Assembly (NCBI GenBank): GCA_051530055.1
Contig: CM121341.1
Location: 7,254,001 to 7,318,000 of the forward strand
From: Neoechinorhynchus agilis
Taxonomy: Eukaryota; Acanthocephala
DNA length: 64,000 nt
Direction: 5' to 3'
Of the stretch, positions 11,217-21,179 are shown piece by piece. The position numbers and the translations under genes were made by a program. The notes beneath the pieces were generated by a model. The model was not told the DNA's origin and did not search any database. It saw only the letters and a list, made by a program, of their open reading frames with translations. Position 1 is the first letter of the stretch, and each line of letters starts with the position of its first letter.

Positions 11217-13440
11217 GTCATCCACCTCCTCTCAACACTGCTCAAGCAGTCCGTCTACGCAGGATAACCCGCTGATCAACTTGACGAAAATGACTTTAGT
11301 TGAGACTGTGAGCTTCAGCACCAGTGACTTTACTGACAATTTCTTGACCTGTCCAACATGTCTTGCTGGTTTCAACGACTCCGAGAAAGCTCCTAAACTC
11401 CTTCCATGCTCGCATACGGTCTGTAGGGATTGTCTTGAGCAGATAGTTCGACAGCAGCGGCTTCCATCAGAGGAGCATGATGGTTCGCTCAGCGTTCATC
11501 AAGCATCCGGATCATCAGCAGAAGCATTCCGGTGTCCGGTATGTCGAAAAGCGATTCTTTTACCACGAGGAGGTCTCAACAGTCTTCCACCGAGTTATAT
11601 AGTCAATCGTTTGATGGATCTTATTAAACACAAAAAACAACGTGATTTTATTCCGAAGTGTAAAACGCATTCGTATGAATCTCTCCTATTCTGTGAGACG
11701 TGCGATTGCATTTTCTGTCCTCTATGTGATAACACCCACCATCAACGGAGATCCGCCTCGGATCACATTGTAGTTCCATTCGCGACCGCCCTTAAACGAA
11801 TGACGGAAATCCTGCACTACAAATGCGCTCAGTGTAGATGTTCCCTTGACGATGCAACCGGTAGTATCCGTACTGAAATGGAGCGTCTTGATCAAAGTGT
11901 CGAGGCTGCAAGAAATGCTATAAAGAATTCATTCAAAGAAATAATGAATCACGTCGAGCAGCGACGTGACCAACTTATCGATTCGCTCAATATGCTTAAG
12001 CAACAGAAAATGCAAGCGTTAGCTGAACAACTAAAACTAGTCGGAAACGAGCGGTCCAAGATTGACGTCGAATGGATTGAACTTGAGACTAATCCTGACA
12101 TTCGAGCAATGAGTGCTGAAATTGAACGGCTCAACGGCAGACTAGATACTTGTCAGCTTTTGTCTGAACCAAGGGAAAACAGTTTCCTCAGATTCGAGTT
12201 CAGGCATAATAATGCCCTATGCGACCTTAGTCACGCTATTTCATCTTTCGGGCGTCTTCGAGTTTCAAACACTTATCCACCCTTGTGTACGGCTAAGATT
12301 GACGGAAACGTCTGTGGAGTTACGTGTTCGGTTCATGTAACCGCTATCGATTACAATGGAAATGTTCAAAACGTCGGGGGCGATCCATTGTCTGTGTCTG
12401 TCACTAATCCCAAAGGCGAATCAATTCCTTATCAATTGTCGGACTCCCTGACAGGTTCATATAAGATTGCCTTTCTGCCACAATGTTCAGGACGTTACAG
12501 AATTGATGTACGAATATTCAATCGGCCGATACATGGTTCACCTTTAGAGGTTCATATAAGCGATCACAATAATCCAATTTGGAAAGAACGTAGTCCTAAC
12601 TTAATATCAATGCCAACTGCAATATGCCTGCTAAACTCATCGATACTCCTTGTCCTTAGCACTGGTAACCGGAAGTTGTTAAAAATATCGACAGAGACCG
12701 GGGACATTATTGAAGATATTAAACTCACTGAAAAACTCACTTATTCAACTATTGGACTCTGCCTCTGCAGTCAAACTGCATATATCCTTGACTGGCGATC
12801 TTCATCCAAGCTCACAAGCTTGACTTTAAGTGCAAATGGAGATGTTTTGGAACAGAGACTTATTGAAGTCCAATGTGACTTTATCGAACCTGTTATGATT
12901 ACAAGCGGACAAACATGGGACACTTTACCTGCATCTCGTTCTTATCCATTTAACTTGTTCATCTATGATAGTGCGTTGAACGCCATAAACGTCCTTGGTC
13001 CAGAAGGACAGTTCATCCGAACTCTTCCAACAGATCCACATTACGTTCGTTGTATCTGCACTCTGCCAACGACTGCAAGTATTCTCTTTTCTTCGAAACG
13101 TGGGATTTACTTTCTTGATCCTGATGCTTCTATCCCTCAACTTATTTCTGACCAGACTTGTACATTCACCAGTATGTTTTGCCCATCCGACTGCGAACTC
13201 ATTGGAGCACGTTCATTGAGAGATGAAAACCGGTGTCTCATCGAAGTTTACGAACTTTGTGTTCAAACAAACGCATCTAATGCTGAAATCAATACTGCGA
13301 GATGCTTAAAGCTACAACACTGCATTGACAGCTTCTCGTTTCCATTACACTGCCCATCTTCCATGTGCTCGGATTCCGACGGACACTTGTTCTGCTCCGA
13401 CCTTACCAACAGTACAGTCAACAAGTACCGATACGAATAG
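11217..13440 (+). CDS. TRIM-type E3 ligase: RING, B-box, coiled coil, filamin, NHL (TRIM2/TRIM3/NHL-1-like), main exon
   Basis: This is the main exon of a RBCC-filamin-NHL protein, a family of cytoplasmic ubiquitin ligases and post-transcriptional regulators. Counting from ATG 11290: a C3HC4 RING spans about residues 21-85 (CPTC, LPCSHTVCRDC, CPVC) with an unusually long Ser/His-rich insert before the last Cys pair; one B-box spans about 124-163; a coiled coil about 180-290; a filamin-type Ig domain about 315-425 (ending near GRYRIDVRIFNRPIHGSP); and a degenerate NHL-like propeller runs to the end, residue 716. The frame stays open upstream of ATG 11290 back to a good acceptor (TATTTCAG, 11209-11216), so translation probably begins in an upstream exon; without that exon, 11290 is the start. 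An AATAAA lies at 13501. Family identity is firm; which vertebrate member is orthologous is not. Confidence 0.9.
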
Positions 13441-13689
13441 CGAAGAGGTGGAAGGGAATCACCAACAACCCGATATCGCCTATTTTGTGTACTTTCTAAC
13501 AATAAACGATTACTTTAGATTACCAGTGCAAAAGAAATTACGGGCCACAGAAGGACTCTGAGCTCTTGTGTACCACTCTTATGCAGTTCATTGGAACGAC
13601 AAATTAAGGTTATAATAACTTTTAAAGGCGAAAATTAGGTTGCGTTAGAAATCCTGTATAATTTTTGAAATTCAATCAATCTTCATTTC

Positions 13690-13930
13690 TCGACAATTAA
13701 CATACTCACCACCTCCCGCCGAATTCCAGCTTTTGTCCTTCCTCGACCGTCGCCATCACGCTGGCAGCATTGCTCCGTTGTACTGCTAGCGAGATATTTT
13801 GTCGAAGGAATACGCCTGCTCTTGAGTCTCCGGTTGCCTCTATCAATTTCTTCGAGACATCCTTGAGCAGAGAGAGTGCCGAGCTGCCGAGCGCTCCATA
13901 TTAGATCTTATCCCTTGCATCTCCAATGCC
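13690..13930 (-). mobile_element. 5'-truncated LINE tail, second copy
   Basis: Nearly identical over about 150 bp to the element at 4876-5088 and on the same strand, but extending further upstream: the minus-strand frame reads SLLKDVSKKLIEATGDSRAG, then the same Gln/Arg tail and stop. The shared part differs at only a few positions, so both copies are young or one is a recent copy. No A-run is seen here at the 3' end. Confidence 0.55.
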
Positions 13931-14380
13931 CAGTCGTCTTTTACTAAGAACCTCTAATGCAGATTCCTATGAGTAACAGAAACAAACTAGGACTCATCGT
14001 AATTAAGCATCAAATGATGAGTGCAAAATTTTGGTTTATAATTTCTTTTTTGCTGTAACACGAAAAGTTCCAAATATTTGCCTACGCGTGATTTGTTTAG
14101 ATGGTTAGACATGAAACGTCCATAGATTTTTATTTTTCATGAACTAATGTGGGGCAAGAAACAAGCTTAATAAATCTGACTAAGCTCGTTAGAAATCTCT
14201 TCTTCCGATTTGATATTGTGAAGAGATTTCTAATGAGCTGATTGTGATAAGACACGAAAAGCGTAGGCTGAATTCACACGTTTGTTTCTAATTTTTAATC
14301 GACTAAAATAATAGTAGATTTATTCTTGGGGTTTTGTTAGAACTTTTTAGGGCAAGAAACAAGCATGCGATTTTTTTTAT
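13931..14380. repeat. Gene-less stretch with a 19-bp-stem hairpin
   Basis: An inverted repeat at about 14188-14242 pairs GCTCGTTAGAAATCTCTTC with GAAGAGATTTCTAATGAGC around a loop of about 18 bases. A direct repeat GGGCAAGAAACAAGC stands on either side at about 14153 and 14351. Together they resemble a small decayed foldback element. Nothing else is visible. Confidence 0.4.
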
Positions 14381-14382
14381 AA

Positions 14383-14880
14383 TCATCCATGTCCACCGCC
14401 ACTACGGCGTTGGAACTTCTGAACGCCGACAAATTTAAGTCTGTCTGAGGATCCCACCCGAAATAGAGAGAATATTTTATAAGCCCACAATTCTATAAAA
14501 CGACGAGATCTTCCTCTGCCATGAGTGCATCTCTGTATCTCTTTCAGAAGATTCACAAACTGATATGCTTTAATCATCGTTTATCTAAAACCATCAATGC
14601 TTTATTAAGATCGTTTTTACGAATCTCCGTTTCGCAAATCAAGGATAGGCCCACGTTTGAAATGAGATCAGGAAAATGAACGTTGAATATTACAAAATAT
14701 TTACGGTCGATGTGAGCTCTCTTTTTACCAATGCCCCACTGTCTAAAACGATTATAATAACACGTTGCTCCTTTGTTCAATCTTCTGACGACGAAAAGTT
14801 TTTGCTGGTGGTGTCGATGCTTCTTTGTTATTTCTACTGAAATTTTTGTTCGGAAAATATATTGTATTATTAATTACCAA
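14383..14880 (-). pseudogene. Basic open frames in two registers, unrecognised
   Basis: On the minus strand, an acceptor-like AAATTTCAG near 14865 is followed by an open frame of roughly 90 codons (basic, with a RRLNKGATCYYNRFRQWG stretch) that stops at about 14574. A second frame begins at ATG 14577 and runs 64 codons, ending in RRSGGGHG. The two read as one protein shifted by one register, with no GT-AG intron to explain it. It could be a decayed gene, a real overlap, or a sequence error. I do not recognise the family. Confidence 0.25.
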
Positions 14881-14899
14881 AAGGAAATTGGAACCTTTG

Positions 14900-15520
14900 G
14901 ATCCTTATGAACACTAGAGTTCTGATAGGATAAATGAATGCGGTTGTTGATTTGGGCGGGTGGGCGAATCGGTGGTTATTGTTTGCAGGAGCGTTTTTTA
15001 AGGTTGGTCTTTCCTCAGAATCATTTCAAGTTCTGGTATTCGATCGAAGATTGGGCAGCATTAAAAAAAGGAGCGTAGGTTTAGGGAGGTTCGAGGTCGA
15101 TAAAGGATGAAACGAATTAGGATTACGATTGTTGTGCTCGTGTGAAAATGGGAATAAAATGTGGTAGATTGTTTGTTGAATCGGGAAATCAATTGTGCAA
15201 ATTTTAGATGCTCTTCTGTGAAACGTTTCAAATCGAAGGATTAGTGATTGAGGAAGGTTGCAAAAGACGGGATAGCCGTAGGTTAGGGAAGAGGGTAAAA
15301 TAAAGCTTTGGTAAAATGTGGAGAGATCGGTCGAAGATTTTAAAGGTATTGCGTTTGAGAGAAAGTGTAATGTGCGAGTCCCATTTCAGATTTGATCTAA
15401 ATTCTAGACCTGGAATTCTGAGGGAGGTGATTCGTAGGATGTCATTTGGAAACTTGAAGTAATTATCTAATCCAATGGTGCAGGAGTATGACCGTATTTG
15501 AATTCAGGTTGCTACATTCT
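14900..15520 (-). mobile_element. Decayed LINE reverse-transcriptase C-terminal fragment
   Basis: Minus-strand frames contain blocks typical of the region after the RT domain of non-LTR elements: a segment LRIPGLEFRSNLKWDSHI (compare the usual Y-L-G-V-x-F-x-x-N-L-K-W-x-x-H-I block) and, in another register, FCNLPQSLILRFETFHRRAS (compare P-x-x-G-x-x-P...L-x-x-x-Q-R-R-A). The blocks lie in order but in different frames, so this is a relic. The plus strand is correspondingly rich in G and T. Confidence 0.5.
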
Positions 15521-15584
15521 TTTCTCGGCTTTTTGGCATGAAGCCACACAGCTAAATGATTGAATCATTTAGACTCTGATGCAT

Positions 15585-15790
15585 ACGGTAAAGAGTTTGT
15601 AAGAATCCTTCAGGATTCTCAGATACCTCCCGGAGAGGCGACACTCATCAGTGAGTTTCCTGCTCCCTTCAATGGGATATTTCGTCCCCTTTGGCTCTGC
15701 GTCATTGGTGGTAACGGATTCGAACCCATCCACCTTGAAGCAGGGATAAAAACGGAGGTTAGAGTTCGATTGTACACCAATAAAGGGATC
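15585..15790 (-). mobile_element. tRNA-derived SINE, copy 1
   Basis: A dispersed family is present here and at 16870-17000, 17050-17300, 28140-28310 and 28530-28705. Shared blocks are AGAATCC..GGATTCTCAGA, TACCTCCCG, ATCAGTGAGTTTCCT, CTTCAA.G.GATATTTCGT and GGTAACGGATT. The complement of the last block here is GGGTTCGAATCCGTTACC, a perfect RNA polymerase III B box, at about 15715-15727. It is not a functional tRNA: the T-stem does not pair and no cloverleaf forms. Confidence 0.55.
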
Positions 15791-15925
15791 ACTCTGGTAA
15801 ACACTTTTAAGAAAAAGCGAGACAATAGGGACGAACGATTCTTTTCATCAAAAAGAGAATCGCTCGACATAAGCAAGCACACTTTGAAACATCCCATAAA
15901 GATTTTGATGGCTCTCTTACTTTGA

Positions 15926-16208
15926 TGAATTAAAAAAACGTCTTGTTGAGTTCAACGAAATGGAACGAACCAAAACTTTTGCTTAAAGCGCTATCGACCA
16001 GAATCGAAAACGCCACATAACGCAGGGAGCGGTCGGCAATGGCGAACCCGAGCCATACAACAACAAATAACCACAAAACCTTTTAGATGATGGCGAGGTT
16101 TCCCCTTTCGACCTATATCTTAATTCAAAAAATTTACTAAAACTATTTTCTTGATATGATTATCGTTCTCGCTATAGCATTCTTTATTCTTACCCTACGA
16201 AAACGTCC
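15926..16208. other. Short gene-less stretch before the 16.2-kb gene
   Basis: It contains one copy of a dispersed motif (GGCGAGGTTTCCCCTTTCG, about 16094-16112) also found near 44490, 52090 and 59935. Otherwise nothing is visible. Confidence 0.4.
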
Positions 16209-16580
16209 TCAAACATTCTTAAACGCTCGGATCATCTGAGCCAACTTCCCGGTATGTTTTAAATACTTGTAACTAAGATAAGCACCGACTCCTGAGAGAA
16301 GTGGAACAACGCCAATTACTTCTCCAAGATAAAGATTGGCCAAAACCGTATTGATGATCAAGGTTTGTTTACCAGTTGACGAAATTTTATCATAATCGAC
16401 TTTAACTTCTTTTAACGTCCGAACAACCGGATCGTCGCGTTTGATCGCAGCAAAAAACGTCTTCGCAAACTCAGTCGTAGGTTCTGACAATGCATCGTCC
16501 TGATGACCATAAGCCAATGCACGAATCCTGATTTGTTTTGGAGCGAAGATAGCAACTCGTTGAACAGCGCGGCAAAACAT
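16209..16580 (-). CDS. Small protein with mitochondrial-type N-terminus and one membrane segment
   Basis: A complete single-exon frame of 123 aa from ATG 16578-16580. The first 25 residues are basic and free of acidic residues (several Arg and Lys, amphipathic), like a mitochondrial presequence. Residues about 76-108 are hydrophobic (around NLYLGEVIGVVPLLSGVGAY) and end before a short basic tail. The block with GEVIG after a hydrophobic run faintly recalls the membrane segment of ATP synthase subunit g (GEIIG), but the rest does not align well, so I assign no function. The coding region looks real: uninterrupted, amphipathic, and unlike the surrounding repeats. Confidence 0.65.
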   Translation of the reverse strand: MFCRAVQRVAIFAPKQIRIRALAYGHQDDALSEPTTEFAKTFFAAIKRDDPVVRTLKEVKVDYDKISSTGKQTLIINTVLANLYLGEVIGVVPLLSGVGAYLSYKYLKHTGKLAQMIRAFKNV

Positions 16581-16819
16581 TACGGAAATCTAAGGCACTA
16601 ACGATCATGGAGTCGATAATGCATTAAAAACGGAAGAATGGGATATTAGCAGGATTACGTCATTAAGATCGCGGCGATTCACGTTGGAAAAGAGTCTAAA
16701 CAGTTTTGATTTTAATGTTCAATCAACCTAAAGGCACATGGGTCCTATTCTTTGTTAATTAACAATGAAATGTATTATTGATAGATATTTTTTCGATACA
16801 CGGCCGAATGGACACCCGC

Positions 16820-17320
16820 GGTCCACCGATTTCGGTCTGGGAAGCTCCGGTCTGCGCTCAATGTCCCAAGACCGTCCGGTAAAAGAGTTTGTAAGAATCC
16901 CTCCGGATTCTCAAATACCTCCCGAGGAGGCGGGACTCTCATCGGTGAGTTTCCTCCCTTCAACGAGATATTTCGTCTCAGAAGACTACCGGCTGAGCCA
17001 CATATAAAAATTCTAAAAAAACCGGAAAGCTTATCCAGGATAAAGTGGCGAAGTACATTCCGTAGTGTGCTGAGGTGGTAAAGTGTACTAAAGCTCCCGA
17101 TTCCAGTTTGTTGGGTCAACTGTTTCAAATCCGTTACCGCCAAAGGGAGAACAATAAAAAGGGGACGAAATATCTCGTTGAAGGGAGGAGGAAACTCACC
17201 AACGAGAGTCCCGCCTCCTCGGGAGGTATCTGAGAATCCGGAGGGATTCTTACAAACATTGAGCGCAGACCAGAGCTTCCCAGACCGAAATCGGTGTGTA
17301 TGGGAAAAATAGCAATCAAA
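16820..17320. mobile_element. Two SINE copies in inverted orientation, flanked by 40-bp direct repeats
   Basis: The copy at 17050-17300 is in plus orientation: GAGGTGGTAAAGTG (A-box-like), TTTCAAATCCGTTACCGCC (B-box-like), then AACAATAAAAAGGGGACG and the family body. The copy at 16820-16975 is inverted to it; together they form a long imperfect palindrome that also includes non-SINE sequence (ACCGATTTCGGTCTGGGAAG against its complement near 17280). The phrase AGACTACCGGCTGAGCCACA with the AT-rich bases after it occurs at about 16983-17020 and again at about 17322-17360, bracketing the second copy. Confidence 0.6.
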
Positions 17321-17471
17321 AGACTACCGGCTGAGCCACATATAAAAATTCTAAAAAAGTATTATTATTCTTGACAAGTGACAGATTCATCGTTTTTTTT
17401 AATGAGGATCTATCGCTAAATTTGATGGACATTTGTAAATATTTTTTTTGTTGACAATGATTAGATGAGTT

Positions 17472-17678
17472 TGTTATTTTGCGGTCGCTTATGAACACGT
17501 GAAAAGGATCGCGTTAAAGACGAATTCGAACGCGGGCTTGAAGATCCCGAATTCCCGGATCAAAACGAACACTGTCGTGTGTTTGAATTTTAATAAAATG
17601 ACTGGTGCAATCAGTCGAAATATTCGTTTTTAACGCAATCCCTCTCGTTTGTTCAAAAGCGACCGTAAAATAATAACA
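17472..17678. mobile_element. MITE-like inverted-repeat element, family M1, copy 1
   Basis: Ends are TGTTATTTTGCGGTCGCTT on the left and the complement of TGTTATTATTTTACGGTCGC on the right. A second inner pair of arms reads GGATCGCGTTAAAGACGAAT against ATTCGTTTTTAACGCAATCC. It is 207 bp long with no coding capacity. A related, more palindromic element lies at 28872-29030. Such structure is typical of non-autonomous DNA transposons; the superfamily is not clear. Confidence 0.7.
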
Positions 17679-17767
17679 TTTGTTCGCAATGATTTTCCAA
17701 ACTTAATGATTTTAGAACTCTTTTTGTTGTAAAGAAAGCAAACGGATCTAAAAGTCGACCAAAACGT

Positions 17768-18238
17768 TTATGCCTTCCAGGCGATCACGTACATTGAAGT
17801 TGTCCGGTGCAGTAAAACTACAAAGCTTTGTTCTCTGAAATGCGCTGAAATGGCAAAATCGAAACCGGTAAGTACGTTCCACTGATTCCCGTCAATTAAT
17901 CTCGCCTCCAAATACGCTTTAAAGTTCTCGCAAATCATATCCTCTGATGCTCCAGGCAACTTGAACAATATATCCAAGGCATAAGTAAAAGAATTCAATA
18001 AGATGGGATCTAAACTATACGACAACAAATAGAAACGAGTTCTAAAATTTTCCTCTTGAGTAATTTTCTCTTTTGGGGCCACTTTTTCGTTCACTTCAAC
18101 ATTTTTGGCCTTGGCAGCTCCTACTTCTTGTTCAATCACTTCCTCAACATTACTAGTTTCGCCGGTTAAAGTCGTCCGCTCATTCACACTTTCCTTAATC
18201 TCTTCTTCTTTCTCCTCCATTTTGTCGACAATTTCCAT
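17768..18238 (-). CDS. LC8-like (DYNLL-type) divergent dynein light chain with acidic N-terminal extension
   Basis: A complete frame of 156 aa from ATG 18236-18238. Residues 1-60 are a Glu/Lys-rich, probably disordered tail. The C-terminal 90 residues follow the LC8 fold: a helix pair, then NFKAYLEARLIDGNQWNVLT aligning with the LC8 segment before the W-x-x-x-x-G strand, then GFDFA against GRNFGS and HFREQSFVVLLH against the H-E-T-K-H-F-I-Y-F strand. LC8 proteins are dimeric hubs of dynein and many other complexes. Typical LC8 is about 89 aa and highly conserved, so this is either a divergent paralogue or a related axonemal-type light chain with an added tail. The next gene on the same strand (16209-16580) is separated from it by a MITE. 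Confidence 0.7.
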   Translation of the reverse strand: MEIVDKMEEKEEEIKESVNERTTLTGETSNVEEVIEQEVGAAKAKNVEVNEKVAPKEKITQEENFRTRFYLLSYSLDPILLNSFTYALDILFKLPGASEDMICENFKAYLEARLIDGNQWNVLTGFDFAISAHFREQSFVVLLHRTTSMYVIAWKA

Positions 18239-18629
18239 AAAATCTCCGAGAAGTCATATCGTCTAGCAACGAGTGGACGGCGAAAGTAAACAATGTAAAT
18301 ATCCAATGTGTTCAATTGTAATATTCGATCTTAAAAATAGGATGCTATTCGGGAAATGGGGCGGGTGATTTTGAGAACAACAAAGGAACATTTTCGTCCA
18401 ATTTTCAATTAGCGTTTTAACATTCAGAGCACTCAGCAGAAATCACTTTGCATCAACATTGATTACTGCTATCGCAATGCTTTGTTTTAATTAAATAGTT
18501 GCATTTATCTCGTCCATTCCGGTTTTTAGATTCAATCCTTTCTTCATAGTCAAGGATCCAATTTGCCGATTTTTTAGTCATTTTTTGTTTTAATAGTCTC
18601 TACCAAATCTTACCAACATTCACACCACC

Positions 18630-18835
18630 GCTTTGGATCACTCAGTTGCCGTCTTGGTGCAACGGTCGAAAGGACGGATGCAGCGTTCCGCTCCGTTGAT
18701 TAGTTAGACTTATAATTCTCCTGTTCTCGGATCGCCAGTAATTCGTCCCAGTCTCTTAAACAATTGATTGACCAGGTCCTGCGGTATCAAACGACCCGAG
18801 CGTCTCGACGCCAAATGAAACGAAATAATGATTTC
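18630..18835 (-). mobile_element. Decayed LINE tail, third copy
   Basis: Minus-strand frames read LVNQLFKRLGRITGDPRTG and, in a neighbouring register, RRIISLTNQRSGTLHPSF. These line up with the TGDSRAG...QNISLAVQRGN tail of the elements at 4876 and 13690 but are much more diverged and out of frame, so the copy is old or from a sister family. Confidence 0.45.
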
Positions 18836-19237
18836 GACCCAAGTCAAATGATGTGCCCAAATTCAGCCGTGTTCGATAAAGTTGGAAAATTTCGAAAAAG
18901 ATCGATGGGTAAAATATAACGTTTATGTGTGTCCAGGAATCAAAGACGGGATTGAATAATCGAGTGTTTTGGAAGGATTCTGGGACAAAAAAGCACTATC
19001 GCCTCAGTTCTACAAAATTGTCCAAAATATTTGTGAACTGAAGTTGACAAATATCAAGAGAACTATTGATAAACATGAATCGATCACACGTTTTATGTTT
19101 GAACGTCGATGAATACGAACAATATTTACCAATGTTTGTCTAACATTGCCGAGTGTAGTCACTTGGATAATTCGACGTACCCATGAAATTCGCACTTGGG
19201 TGTTCTTTTGTGAGAGAAAATACACGAAGAAAGTCCT

Positions 19238-20140
19238 ATGGGATCATCAAGTTCTCAAGGAAGTAAAGAAACGGATAATAAACAAGACAAAAGTGATCGT
19301 AATGATCCAGTAACAGATTTCATTCAATTCTACGACCCGTACACCGGACAATTCGGAACCACTAATACTGCACCACCGCCGTCACAATTGCCGCCACCGC
19401 CGCCAAACTATCCAGTATATCAAAATAATCAATCAATCCCTTTGTCGCAGCCCAATAATGGTCCTCGTTTGATCATTCCACCGGATTCGAACCAAGAACC
19501 AGTGGTTGTGATTTCTGCTAATCAATATTTCAGTCAGATGAGACCACCACCACAGTTAAAGCAACAAACAAATCAATCAATCGATAAAGAAGATATGGTT
19601 TACCTTCCGTCCAGAATAGTAGAAGCACTCCTCAATAGAAATCAACAACAGCAACAACCTTCATTCCCACCGCCACCACAATTACCAACAATAATTCAAG
19701 CACCACAACCGGTTATTCAAGAAATGCCACATCCATCGATACCCACTTCCTATGCTACCCAAAATCCACCTACCATTATACTTCAAATTCCATCTTGTCC
19801 ACAACTACAACCAGTCCAAGCTCAATCAAACGAACAGACGATTGCACCGCCGGATTTTAAGCCTTTATTGTCGATGCCGTCTCCAAACTCGCCGTTCATT
19901 AACCCAACTACGTTAAATCCTTTTTATCCGGCAAATATCATAACATCCTTCCTCGATCCAATGAATCCGCAAACCTACGTTGCTGTACCTGAGCGAAAAC
20001 CATTTGTAGATGGCGGTAATGCGTGCCATCAGTCCAGGTCACCGTCCAGGAGAAATCGGAGGCATAGAAGAAGACGTTCTTATGGACAGGAACGATATAT
20101 AAGAGATTACAGTCCTTGTAGACGACGCAGCATGCGTTGA
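19238..20140 (+). CDS. Pro/Gln-rich low-complexity protein with myristoylation-like start and Arg/Ser tail
   Basis: A complete single-exon frame of 300 aa from ATG 19238. It starts MGSSSSQGS, a fair N-myristoylation context (Gly2, Ser6). The middle (about 45-230) is rich in Pro, Gln, Asn and Ser, with poly-Pro and poly-Gln runs (for example RNQQQQQPSFPPPPQ). The last 40 residues are strongly basic and RS-like (SRSPSRRNRRHRRRR). No folded domain is recognisable. The tail suggests RNA binding or nuclear targeting, which sits oddly with a myristoylated start; both are guesses from composition. The frame is long and unbroken with consistent composition, so it is likely to be coding. Confidence 0.7.
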   Translation: MGSSSSQGSKETDNKQDKSDRNDPVTDFIQFYDPYTGQFGTTNTAPPPSQLPPPPPNYPVYQNNQSIPLSQPNNGPRLIIPPDSNQEPVVVISANQYFSQMRPPPQLKQQTNQSIDKEDMVYLPSRIVEALLNRNQQQQQPSFPPPPQLPTIIQAPQPVIQEMPHPSIPTSYATQNPPTIILQIPSCPQLQPVQAQSNEQTIAPPDFKPLLSMPSPNSPFINPTTLNPFYPANIITSFLDPMNPQTYVAVPERKPFVDGGNACHQSRSPSRRNRRHRRRRSYGQERYIRDYSPCRRRSMR

Positions 20141-20399
20141 CGTTGCCTCTTTACTAAAAAAAGGAGATCACAGTATCGGGGTCGTTTTTCTGGTTCACGG
20201 ATTCTCTTAAAATGATTTCTATCGCACCGGAGCGGAATGCGAGTTTTTAGATTAACCTCTTTTTGTTGTGTAGCGGCGACAAAAATTATGTAAATTTATT
20301 GAATCGATATTTCGGATCAATCCAGAGCCTTTATCAAAATTGCTTGTGTCGCAAGAGACTATGTCACCTCTCGTCAGCTACTGGTTGAAAATCATCCGT

Positions 20400-20760
20400 C
20401 TGTTTAGTTATGAAGCCTAACAGCTCGTTTTTCCAGGATTTGCCTTTCTACTAGGCATAGGATGCTATCAATCCAGCGCAGAGGGTCTCGACATCTTCGG
20501 CCACAACGGATCCAATCATGATATTTTCTCGGAGTGACACGGCCGTACAATAATGTTGATAACACTCCCAACATTTAAAGTTCTCCGAATCAATATATTT
20601 CTAACTTGATTTATTCGTTATCAAGTACAAAAGGTACTGGTCAACGCTTCGCAACCATAAAAAAGAATGAGACGCAGAATGGTTGTGATTTCCTAGACAT
20701 TTCCTGGTACGGCGTCTTTTTTGAGGATTAGATACAGGACTCCAATGTTCTGTCCAAACT
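20400..20760 (-). mobile_element. Decayed LINE C-terminal fragment
   Basis: The minus strand carries ILRLILFYGCEALTST, matching the L-L-Y-G-C-E-x-W block that follows the RT domain of many non-LTR elements, and further on RRCRDPLRWIDSI, matching the terminal R-x-x-x-R-W-x-D-x-I block. Frames are broken. The two blocks lie about 270 bp apart, close to the usual spacing. Confidence 0.5.
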
Positions 20761-21179
20761 TCTCGATAATCTTATGCATTTTGACGCCCTGATACTTGAT
20801 GAAGTCAATTTTAGGTAATGCACCGCCGTTTATCTGTACTAAACACTCGATGTGTTCTTGATCTTCATGGCAGTTGAACTTGAACGACAGTTAAACTGCG
20901 CCCGATTCATCAGGGATGATTTGTCCATGGATCGTTTCCGGCGCAATCCTTTCCGAGGCTTCATTTTAATATGTCGAGTTGAAGAAATCCGATTGCCGTG
21001 TGCTAGATCTTCGATTCCGGCAATTTAAATCGTTCTCACAGACGTTTGTGAGTTTTTTATGTTGTTGCACTTCCATGACCTTCTTAGCACCGTTTAGCTA
21101 TCCTTGCAGAAGTCTAGACGTCCATTCGTCACGCTCAAAATGGGCACACGATTTTAAAAAGGTTGCACAAATTCCAAAC

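Noticed and set aside
15690-15800. A tRNA gene around the perfect B box on the minus strand
   Set aside because: The T-stem does not pair, no D or anticodon arm can be drawn, and the sequence is shared by five repeat copies. It is a SINE head.
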